Below are positions 35,776 to 42,413 of a DNA stretch of 64,000 bases, in pieces. Location of the stretch: assembly GCF_014204495.1 (NCBI RefSeq), contig NZ_JACHLN010000003.1, forward strand, positions 310,001 through 374,000, in the 5' to 3' direction. Below the pieces are notes generated by a model. That model was not told the origin of the DNA, searched no databases, and saw nothing but the letters and a program-made list of their open reading frames with translations. Position numbers and translations under genes: made by a program. This stretch comes from Sphingomonas kyeonggiensis (GTDB lineage Bacteria > Pseudomonadota > Alphaproteobacteria > Sphingomonadales > Sphingomonadaceae). The stretch's first letter is position 1; every line of letters starts with the position of its first letter.

Positions 35776-36354
35776 CTAGTGCAGGCGCACGACCCGCGAA
35801 AGCAAAGTCTCGGTGATCGTCACGAAGCGGCCTGGGTCGGCAAAAGCGCGCGCCGACAACATGGCGCCGTAGATCGCGGACATGAAGGCATCAGCCTCCT
35901 CTTCCGCGCTGCCGACCAGCGAGACACTGCCTTGCTGCACGCCGAGCGCCAGGATCCGGGCCAGCCAGCCGGTCAACTCGGCGAAATGGGCACGGACCGA
36001 TACCGCAAGGTCTTCGGGCAGGCTCGGCAGCTCGGCAGCGAGCATCGCCGCCACACAGAAGGGCGCCGAATTGTCGAGAATGCAGCGCTCCCAATAGCCG
36101 GCATAGGCGCGCAGCTGGGCGGCGGCGTCAGGCTCGGCCTCGGCGAGCTGCGCGACCTGAGCGTGGATGATCGCGCGCGACTGCTCGACCACTGCCTTTG
36201 CCAGGTCGCTCTTCGCAGCGAAATGATGGTGGATGCTCGCCTTCCGGATGCCGACCGCCTCGGCGATATCGGCATAGCTGAACCCGTTATATCCGCGGGT
36301 CATGATGAGTTGCCGCGCGGTATCGACGATCTGCCCGGCCGTGTTCTGCGCCAT
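35776..36354 (-). CDS. TetR-family transcriptional repressor
   Basis: Encodes 192 residues from MAQNTAGQIV (ATG 36354, preceded by GGTAGGAAC). The N-terminal helix-turn-helix is DTARQLIMTRGYNGFSYADIAEAVGIRKASIHHHFAAKSDLAKAVVE; the C-terminal ligand domain (about 80-185) is of the TetR_C type seen in YcdC/AcrR-like regulators with FCVAAMLAAELPSLPEDL. Divergent from a membrane-protein gene. Two matching inverted repeats in the intergenic region overlap both ribosome sites, so it probably represses itself and its neighbour. Confidence 0.9.
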   Translation of the reverse strand: MAQNTAGQIVDTARQLIMTRGYNGFSYADIAEAVGIRKASIHHHFAAKSDLAKAVVEQSRAIIHAQVAQLAEAEPDAAAQLRAYAGYWERCILDNSAPFCVAAMLAAELPSLPEDLAVSVRAHFAELTGWLARILALGVQQGSVSLVGSAEEEADAFMSAIYGAMLSARAFADPGRFVTITETLLSRVVRLH

Positions 36355-36358
36355 GTTC

Positions 36359-36376
36359 CTACCTTCCAATAGGTAG
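36359..36376. promoter_or_regulatory. Putative TetR operator 1
   Basis: CTACCT-N6-AGGTAG, a perfect 6-bp inverted repeat located just upstream of the tetR-like start codon and overlapping its ribosome site. Same layout as operator 2. Confidence 0.7.
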
Positions 36377-36419
36377 ATATTCGCTTGCCTCGCGATGAGC
36401 AAGCGGCTACCCGCCAAAA

Positions 36420-36437
36420 CTACCTACTAGTAGGCAG
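36420..36437. promoter_or_regulatory. Putative TetR operator 2
   Basis: CTACCT-ACTAGT-AGGCAG; the core CCTACTAGTAGG (36423-36434) is a perfect 12-bp palindrome. It lies 13 bases before the ATG of the divergent membrane-protein gene and 61 bp centre-to-centre from operator 1. Confidence 0.72.
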
Positions 36438-36449
36438 ATGGAGATTCCG

Positions 36450-37028
36450 ATGTCAGAAGTGATCGAACATCGCCCGGGCGACAGCGCGCCGCGCGCCAAT
36501 GCCCGGGATGTAGCCGGGCTACGGAGCTATTATTGGGTGCGCGCCATTGTCTCGGCCGGTTGGGTCGCCGCAGCGTTCACGATCGGGAGAAGCGCGCCGG
36601 CGTTCGGCGCCGGTCTACTGGTCGCCTATCCGGCCTGGGACGCCATCGCCAACCTAGTCGATGCCACCCGCAACGGCGGACTGTCCCGCAACCGCACCCA
36701 GGCGCTCAACATGGTGGTGAGCCTGTTGGCTACGCTCGCCGTGGCGGCCGCGCTCGGCGACATGCACCGCGTGCTCGCCGTGTTCGGAATCTGGGCGTTC
36801 CTGGCCGGGCTGCTCCAGCTTGCCACCGGCGTCCGGCGCTGGAAGGCCTATGGCGCGCAATGGGCGATGGCACTGAGCGGTGCGCAATCGGCGCTGGCCG
36901 GCACTTTCTTCCTGCAACGCTCTTATGGGCCGGCGATGCCGAGCGTCGTCGATATCGCGCCCTATGCCGCGTTCGGCGCCTTCTATTTCCTCGTCTCCGC
37001 CCTCTGGCTCAGCTTCAGGCGCCGATAA
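36450..37028 (+). CDS. Six-helix membrane protein (DUF308/HdeD-like)
   Basis: Encodes 192 residues from ATG 36450 with GGAG seven bases upstream; an ATG at 36438 adds four codons and lies directly against the operator. About six hydrophobic helices alternate with short loops: YYWVRAIVSAGWVAAAFTIG, GAGLLVAYPAWDAIANLVDATRNG, ALNMVVSLLATLAVAAALG, VLAVFGIWAFLAGLLQLATGVRRWK, and two more. The pattern resembles the DUF308/HdeD acid-resistance membrane family. It is probably the repressed target of the adjacent TetR protein. Confidence 0.7.
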   Translation: MSEVIEHRPGDSAPRANARDVAGLRSYYWVRAIVSAGWVAAAFTIGRSAPAFGAGLLVAYPAWDAIANLVDATRNGGLSRNRTQALNMVVSLLATLAVAAALGDMHRVLAVFGIWAFLAGLLQLATGVRRWKAYGAQWAMALSGAQSALAGTFFLQRSYGPAMPSVVDIAPYAAFGAFYFLVSALWLSFRRR

Positions 37029-37051
37029 CAGCCAGCTTCCGGCAAAGAAAA

Positions 37052-37083
37052 GGGCGCCACGGCTTCTGCCGGGCGCCCTTTTT
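37052..37083. terminator. Terminator after DUF308-like gene
   Basis: GGGCGCC (37052-37058) and GGGCGCCC (37071-37078) with an inner GGC/GCC pairing, followed by TTTTT. It stands between the membrane-protein gene and the converging flaF. Confidence 0.85.
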
Positions 37084-37103
37084 CTGTCGGTCGGAGAGAA
37101 GGT

Positions 37104-37466
37104 TCAGGCGGCGACGCGCTGCGGGACGCGAAGGCCTTCGATGATCATCCGGTTGACTTCGATCAGCTCGCGGATGCGCTCACGGCCGGCGATCACGTCG
37201 CTGGTGTAGCGATCGACCCACAGGCCGAGCGAGACGATCTGCGCGCGCAGATCGCGCGGCAGGCCGTTATTGGGGTCGTTACAATCGGTGGTGAAGGCGT
37301 GCCACATCTCGCGATTGCGATGCAGCGACGGCATCAGCAGCGCGCCCTTCGCGCCCCGCTCTTCCGCATCCATCATCTCGCCGGTGATCTCGCCCAACAA
37401 CCTGAGCTCCGCCGAGCGCGGCGTTTCGGCCCGGGCACGGGCTGCCTGATAAGCACTAAGGGTCAT
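37104..37466 (-). CDS. flaF: Flagellin biosynthesis regulator FlaF
   Basis: Encodes 120 residues from MTLSAYQAARARAETPR, with GGAG upstream. The sequence matches FlaF of Caulobacter and rhizobia in layout: an N-terminal SAYQ.A..RAE.PR motif, then RLLGEITGEMMDAE, NREMWHAFTTDCNDPNNGLPRDLRAQIVSLGLWVDRYTSDVIAG and ELIEVNRMIIEGL. FlaF is needed for flagellin secretion and works against FlbT in flagellin mRNA control. No flagellin or flbT gene is visible here, so flagellin genes are likely elsewhere in the genome. Confidence 0.88.
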   Translation of the reverse strand: MTLSAYQAARARAETPRSAELRLLGEITGEMMDAEERGAKGALLMPSLHRNREMWHAFTTDCNDPNNGLPRDLRAQIVSLGLWVDRYTSDVIAGRERIRELIEVNRMIIEGLRVPQRVAA

Positions 37467-37528
37467 GCTCGCTCCATTTGCTTGACCCTTCATTCTAGGA
37501 CGGTTGCGACCGCTCCGGGTGCGAACAT

Positions 37529-37535
37529 CCTATAA
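37529..37535 (+). promoter_or_regulatory. CCTATAA element upstream of HAD-domain gene
   Basis: CCTATAA followed by G, 47 bases before the TTG start of the HAD gene. It matches the -10-like part of the element seen before other motility genes, though the upstream GGCA is not clear here. Confidence 0.4.
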
Positions 37536-37581
37536 GATTACTGCGCCCACCCGATTTCGGGCGCGCATCCGGGGAAAATCA

Positions 37582-39978
37582 TTGGCCAACGCTATCCTTC
37601 CGCACGCGCTGCCGTCGGCACTGGACGCCTATCCGGGCGTGACCCTGTTGTCGCTCGACTGCTTCGACACGCTCCTGTGGCGCGACGTGCATGCCCCGCG
37701 CGACCTGTTCGGCGCGCTGGGCGAAGCCAATCTGCTCCAGCGCGGCTGGGCCGAGCAGGCCGCGCGCAACAACGCCGCCGTCAGCCACCGCCGCAATGAA
37801 GTCCATATCGACGAGATCTATGCCGAGCTGATGCCGCTGGCGAGCGCCGCCGAGCGCCGCGCCGCCGTGCAGGACGAGCTCGACGCCGAAGCACGCCATT
37901 GCTTCGCCTTCACGCCGACCGTGGAGCTGATGCGCGCGGCCAAGGCCCGGGGCATCGAGACGATCATCGTCTCCGACACCTATCTCGACGAGAAGCAGCT
38001 GCGCGGGCTGATCACCGCCGCTGCGGGCGAGGAAGTCGCCGGTCTGATCGGCCGCATCTTCTGCTCGTCGCACTACGGCAAGGCGAAGAGCGAAGGCCTG
38101 TACGAGCCGGTGCTCAAGGCACTGAAGCTTGCGCCCGAGAAGATCCTGCATATCGGCGACAACAAGAAGGCCGATGTCGACGGCGTCGCGCCCTTCGGCG
38201 TCAATACACTGCACCTCAAGCAGTTCACCGAAGGCACCGAGCAGCGCATCCGGCTGGAGAGCGCGATCAGCAACATCTTCCACGCGACCGAAGCGGGCCT
38301 GGCGATCACCCATCAGCCGCATCGCGCGACGATCGCGGCGAACGAGCCGCGGATGAGCGACACGGCCGAGGTGCTCGGCTACACCACGCTCGGGCCGGCG
38401 CTGCTCGGCTTCGACCGCTGGCTGGAAGAGGAAGCTGCCGCGCTGCAGGCGCAGAATGGCGGCACCGTCCATGCCGTGTTCCTGATGCGCGATGGCCATC
38501 TGCCGCAGCTGGTCCATGAGGCACGCGGCCGCACCGGCCACGCCGTCGAGATCAGCCGCTTCACCGCCACCGCCGCCTCGCTGCGCACCGCGGAAGCGGT
38601 CGAGCATTATGTCCAGCGCGAGATTCTGAGCGACCTGCGCGCGGTTGCGCAGCAGTTGCTGCTGCCGGCCCCCGAAGCCGCCAAGCTGCTCAAGGACCAT
38701 AACCGTCCCCTGCCCTTCATGCGGGCGGTGCAGGAGCCGCAGCGCATGCGCCGCATCACCGCGGCATCGCGCGCCTTTGCCGACCGGCTGGTCGCCCATG
38801 TCCGCAAGGAAGTGAACCCGGCCAAGGGCGACACGCTGATGCTGGTCGACCTGGGCTATAACGGGTCGGTCCAGAACGATATCGACGGCCTGCTTGCCGG
38901 CGCGCTCGGCGTGAAGGTCGCCGGCCGCTACCTGCTGCTGCGCGAGCAGTCGCGCAGCGGCCTGGATAAGAAGGGCTTTATCGGCCACGACGACTATGAC
39001 TGCGCGGCGCTGGAATCGCTGTGCGCCAATGTCGCCGTGCTCGAGCAGCTGTGCACCGCGGCCCAGGGCTCGGTCGTCGACTATGAGAAGGATGGCACCG
39101 CCATCCGCCGGGGCAACTCGATCAAGTCGCGCCAGTCGGCTGTCCGCGACCGGGTGCAGGAAGGCTGCCTGCGTTTCGTTCGCGACGAAGGCAAGGCGAT
39201 CATCCGTGCGGCCGCGCCGACGCACGAGACGGTCATGTGGCGCCGTGCTGCCGCGGCCGTCCTTGGCCGGCTGATGTATGTGCCGCTCGGGTCCGAGCTG
39301 GCAGTGCTCGGCGAGTTCGAGCACGATATCAACCTGGGCGTCGACAACACCGTCTCGCTGTTCGACCCGGCCATCGCGAAGAAGGGCCTGCGCCAGCGCG
39401 GCCTGTTCTACATGAAGGGCGCCGAGCGCATGTACCTGCCGGCCGAGCTGCACGGCGAAGGCCTGGCGCTCAAGCTGAGCCTGCTCGCCCAGCGCCGCTT
39501 CGCGATGCCGCTGAAGTACCAGGATTTCGTCGACAACTCGATCTCGCTGCCGCTGATCGTCGCCGACGGCAACCAGGTCTCGACCGGCAACGTCACCGCC
39601 ACGCCGACGCATGACGGCTATTACCTGGCTCCCATTCCGATTGGCGACAGCCGCTTCTCGGTGGGCGTCCAGTTCGGCCAGCTCTACGACTATGTTCAGG
39701 TGGAGAGCGCGGTGTTCATGCCGGTCGAAACCTTCCTGAGCGACAAGATCCAGCATGGCACCGGCGAGATCGATGCCCTGCCCTCGCTCGAAGGCATGGA
39801 CCAGGTCGCGCCGCACCTCTTCCGCTGCGAGAACGAGTTCTCCTTCATGATGGTGCCGCCGCCGCCCCGCCAGGGCGACCGGCCGATGATGCTCGCCATC
39901 GCCTTCCGCCCGATTGCCGCGCGCGCGCCCGCCGCGCCCGCGCCCGCCACCACCACGCTCATGGGAGCCGTCGCATGA
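37582..39978 (+). CDS. Large HAD-superfamily hydrolase of the motility cluster
   Basis: Encodes 798 residues from a TTG at 37582 (GGGGAAAATCA before it). The first 230 residues are a HAD domain: LLSLDCFDTLLW (Asp26 and Asp29), IIVSDTYLDE, and the acidic motif HIGDNKKADVDG. The remaining 560 residues contain VDLGYNGSVQNDIDGLLAG and look like the extended HAD-type proteins found in polysaccharide or surface modification clusters. It overlaps the next gene, a methyltransferase, by four bases. The substrate is unknown; a role in flagellin or envelope glycan modification is inference from location. Confidence 0.75.
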   Translation: MANAILPHALPSALDAYPGVTLLSLDCFDTLLWRDVHAPRDLFGALGEANLLQRGWAEQAARNNAAVSHRRNEVHIDEIYAELMPLASAAERRAAVQDELDAEARHCFAFTPTVELMRAAKARGIETIIVSDTYLDEKQLRGLITAAAGEEVAGLIGRIFCSSHYGKAKSEGLYEPVLKALKLAPEKILHIGDNKKADVDGVAPFGVNTLHLKQFTEGTEQRIRLESAISNIFHATEAGLAITHQPHRATIAANEPRMSDTAEVLGYTTLGPALLGFDRWLEEEAAALQAQNGGTVHAVFLMRDGHLPQLVHEARGRTGHAVEISRFTATAASLRTAEAVEHYVQREILSDLRAVAQQLLLPAPEAAKLLKDHNRPLPFMRAVQEPQRMRRITAASRAFADRLVAHVRKEVNPAKGDTLMLVDLGYNGSVQNDIDGLLAGALGVKVAGRYLLLREQSRSGLDKKGFIGHDDYDCAALESLCANVAVLEQLCTAAQGSVVDYEKDGTAIRRGNSIKSRQSAVRDRVQEGCLRFVRDEGKAIIRAAAPTHETVMWRRAAAAVLGRLMYVPLGSELAVLGEFEHDINLGVDNTVSLFDPAIAKKGLRQRGLFYMKGAERMYLPAELHGEGLALKLSLLAQRRFAMPLKYQDFVDNSISLPLIVADGNQVSTGNVTATPTHDGYYLAPIPIGDSRFSVGVQFGQLYDYVQVESAVFMPVETFLSDKIQHGTGEIDALPSLEGMDQVAPHLFRCENEFSFMMVPPPPRQGDRPMMLAIAFRPIAARAPAAPAPATTTLMGAVA

Positions 39979-40793
39979 CTCTGCTGATCCACTCCATGTC
40001 CGAATTCTCGGACATCATCCTCCAGGCGCTGCAAATCGCCGGTGCCCGCAACATTGCCGAGGTCGGCGCCGAGTTCGGCGGCACCTCGCAGCAGCTCGCC
40101 GCCTATGCCCGCGTGACCGGCGGCAGCCTGACCAGCATCGATCCGGCGCCGAAGCAGGAGTTCATCGACTGGGTCAACCAGACCCCCGAGGTCCGCCACA
40201 TCGCCAAGCCGAGCCATGACGCGATGCCCGAGCTCTCGGGCATCGACGCCTGGGTGATCGACGGCGATCACAACTATTACACCGTGATCGAGGAGCTGCG
40301 CATCGCCGACCGGCTGGCGCGCCGCGACGGCAAGCCGCTGTTCGCGCTGATGCACGACGTCTCCTGGCCCTGCGCCCGGCGCGACTGCTATTACGCACCC
40401 GACCGCATCCCCGAGGAACACCGCCACCCCTACAGCTTCGAGGGCGGCGTGGCGCTCGGCAGCGCGGCCTGCACCCCCAATCGCGGCTTCCGCGGCGCCG
40501 GCAGCTTCGCCTGGGCGCTGCACGAGGGCGGCCCGCGCAACGGCGTGCTGACCGCGGTGGAGGATTTCCTCGACGAAGCCCGCACCGACGAGCGCCAGCT
40601 CGCCTGGGCGCATGTGCCCGCGGTGTTCGGCCTCGGCGTGCTCTTCGATTCCTCGGCCCCCTGGGCGCCGGCGCTCGCCGAGATGATCATGCCCTGGCAC
40701 AACAACAAGCTGCTGGCCTCGCTCGAGGCGAACCGCCTGCGCAACTACCTGGCCGTCATCGACTGGCAGGACCGCGCCGCCGAAGCCGCTTAA
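39975..40793 (+). CDS. SAM-dependent methyltransferase (Methyltransf_24-like)
   Basis: Encodes 272 residues. Motif I is NIAEVGAEFGGTSQQLAAYA near residues 25-44 and the acidic loop is DAWVIDGDHNYYTVIEELRIAD near 90-111, the pattern of small-molecule or glycan class I methyltransferases. Its ATG overlaps the HAD stop (ATGA), so the two are translated together. The pair sits between flaF and motA. Probable modification of a surface sugar or flagellin; the acceptor cannot be inferred. Confidence 0.78.
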   Translation: MTLLIHSMSEFSDIILQALQIAGARNIAEVGAEFGGTSQQLAAYARVTGGSLTSIDPAPKQEFIDWVNQTPEVRHIAKPSHDAMPELSGIDAWVIDGDHNYYTVIEELRIADRLARRDGKPLFALMHDVSWPCARRDCYYAPDRIPEEHRHPYSFEGGVALGSAACTPNRGFRGAGSFAWALHEGGPRNGVLTAVEDFLDEARTDERQLAWAHVPAVFGLGVLFDSSAPWAPALAEMIMPWHNNKLLASLEANRLRNYLAVIDWQDRAAEAA

Positions 40794-40800
40794 CCAATTT

Positions 40801-40825
40801 GCCGGGGCGGCGACCCTGCCCCGGC
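40801..40825. other. Hairpin after the methyltransferase gene
   Basis: GCCGGGGC (40801-40808) and GCCCCGGC (40818-40825) form an 8-bp stem. It is followed by AAAACCTT rather than T residues, so it may be a weak terminator; it also overlaps the GGCA of the motA promoter-like element. Confidence 0.5.
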
Positions 40826-40840
40826 AAAACCTTCCTATAA
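40822..40840 (+). promoter_or_regulatory. Promoter-like element of motA operon
   Basis: CGGCAAAACCTTCCTATAA: GGCA, seven bases, then CCTATAA, 35 bases before the motA start. The same spacing and words occur before flgC, flgI and, with one extra base, chemoreceptor copy 1. Confidence 0.55.
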
Positions 40841-40874
40841 TTCTGGAAACAACAGGGACATTGGGCGAACCGCC

Positions 40875-41759
40875 ATGCTCAACGGCATCGGATTCATCAT
40901 CATTCTCGTCTGCGTATTCGGCAGCTTCGTGATCTCGGGCGGCAAGTTCGAGATCATTGCGCACGCATTGCCGCACGAGATGATGGCTATCGCAGGCGCA
41001 TCGATCGGCGCGTTCATCGTCGCCAACTCGATGTCGACCGTGAAGAACGCCGGCAAGGGCATCATGCGCTCCTTCAAGGGCAGCAAGTGGAAGGCGCAGG
41101 ACTATAAGGACCTGCTCACCCTGATGTTCACCGTGCTCTCCACCTTCAAGAAGGGTGGCGCCACGGCGCTGGAGCCGCACCTGGACAAGCCCGAGGACAG
41201 CAACCTCTTCACGCCCTATCCGCGCCTGCTCAAGGACCATCACCTGATCGAGTTCGTCTGCGACTATCTCCGCATGATGACGGTCAACTTCGAGGACCCG
41301 CATCAGATCGAGGCCGCGATGGACGCGGACATCGAGAAGCATCACCACGAAGAGGCCGGTCCGCAGCACGCGCTCCAGATCATGGCCGACGGCCTGCCCG
41401 CGATCGGCATCGTCGCCGCGGTTCTGGGCGTCATCAAGACCATGGGCTCGATCGACCAGCCGACCGAGATCCTCGGCTCGATGATCGGCGGCGCGCTTGT
41501 CGGTACCTTCCTCGGCGTTCTGCTCAGCTACTGCGTGGTGGGTCCGCTCGCCTCCAAGCTGCTCGAGACGATCGATGCCGACTGCAAGCCCTTCCAGATC
41601 GTGAAGACGGCGATCGTCGCCTATGCCCAGAACCAGCCGGTTCAGGTGGCCATTGAAATTGCTCGCCGCATGACGCCGTCGGCCTACGCGCCGACCTTCC
41701 AGCAACTCGAAACCGCACTTGACGAGGCCAAGAATGGACCAGTCCCAGCAGCTGCCTGA
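40875..41759 (+). CDS. motA: Flagellar motor stator protein MotA
   Basis: Encodes 294 residues with four membrane helices: N-terminal GIGFIIILVCVFGSFVISGG and MMAIAGASIGAFIVANS, then GIVAAVLGVIKTMG and LVGTFLGVLLSYCVVGPLA near 180-240. The cytoplasmic loop contains FKGSKWKAQDYKDLL and DPHQIEAAMDADIEKHHHEE. MotA with MotB forms the proton-driven stator. The 3' end overlaps the STAS gene by 26 bases, so it heads a long overlapping chemotaxis operon. Confidence 0.96.
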   Translation: MLNGIGFIIILVCVFGSFVISGGKFEIIAHALPHEMMAIAGASIGAFIVANSMSTVKNAGKGIMRSFKGSKWKAQDYKDLLTLMFTVLSTFKKGGATALEPHLDKPEDSNLFTPYPRLLKDHHLIEFVCDYLRMMTVNFEDPHQIEAAMDADIEKHHHEEAGPQHALQIMADGLPAIGIVAAVLGVIKTMGSIDQPTEILGSMIGGALVGTFLGVLLSYCVVGPLASKLLETIDADCKPFQIVKTAIVAYAQNQPVQVAIEIARRMTPSAYAPTFQQLETALDEAKNGPVPAAA

Positions 41760-42051
41760 TGCCGAGGAGCGCGCGCTGCGTCTCCCCGCCCATGGCACCA
41801 CCGTTACGGCCGAAGACCTGCGCGTGCGCCTCGTGCTCGCCGCAGACCTCGACGACGCGATCGAAATCGATGCGTCGGAAGTCGAGAGCGTCGGCCAGGC
41901 CGTCCTCCAGCTCCTCGTCGCCGCGCGCGCCGAAGCTGCTGCGGGCGGCCAGGAATTCCGCATCGCCAACCCTAGCCCCGCATTCGTCGATCGCGTGAAC
42001 CGCAGCCAGCTGGCCGCGGCGATCGGCCTCGAGACCGGAGACGTTCTGTGA
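41734..42051 (+). CDS. STAS-domain protein of chemotaxis operon
   Basis: Encodes 105 residues from ATG 41734 with GAGG upstream. The sequence LVLAADLDDAIEIDASEVESVGQAVLQLLVAARAEAAAGGQEFRIANPS follows the STAS fold of anti-sigma antagonists and MlaB-like proteins, including the Ser before the second helix. It is embedded between motA and cheY with overlaps on both sides. STAS proteins at this place may act as phospho-regulated adaptor; the partner is unknown. Confidence 0.75.
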   Translation: MDQSQQLPDAEERALRLPAHGTTVTAEDLRVRLVLAADLDDAIEIDASEVESVGQAVLQLLVAARAEAAAGGQEFRIANPSPAFVDRVNRSQLAAAIGLETGDVL

Positions 42052-42413
42052 GCAAGTTGATCCTTACCGTCGATGATTCGGCGAGCATGCGCATGCTGCT
42101 CAAGACGTCGCTGACCGCCCAGGGCTTTCGCATCGAAAGCGCCAATGACGGCGAGCACGGCCTCGAGCGCATGCACGAAGTGAAGCCCGACCTTCTGATC
42201 ACCGACATCAACATGCCGAAGATGGACGGTTTCGAGCTGATCGAGGCAGTGCGCGGCGTGTCTGAATTCCGCGGCACGCCGATCCTGGTGCTGTCGACCG
42301 AATTCTCGGACGAGAAGAAGGCCCGCGCCCGCTCGGCCGGCGCCACCGGCTGGATCACCAAGCCGTTCGAAGCCACCAAGCTGGGGGCGGCCATCCGCCG
42401 CGTGTGCCCGTGA
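42048..42413 (+). CDS. cheY: Chemotaxis response regulator CheY (first)
   Basis: Encodes 121 residues from a GTG overlapping the STAS stop (GTGA). A stand-alone receiver: DD at 9-10, Asp53 in LLITDINMPKMDG, Thr-type residue in ILVLSTE, Lys in WITKPFE. No output domain, as expected for CheY that binds the motor or acts as phosphate sink. Directly before cheA. Confidence 0.93.
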   Translation: MSKLILTVDDSASMRMLLKTSLTAQGFRIESANDGEHGLERMHEVKPDLLITDINMPKMDGFELIEAVRGVSEFRGTPILVLSTEFSDEKKARARSAGATGWITKPFEATKLGAAIRRVCP

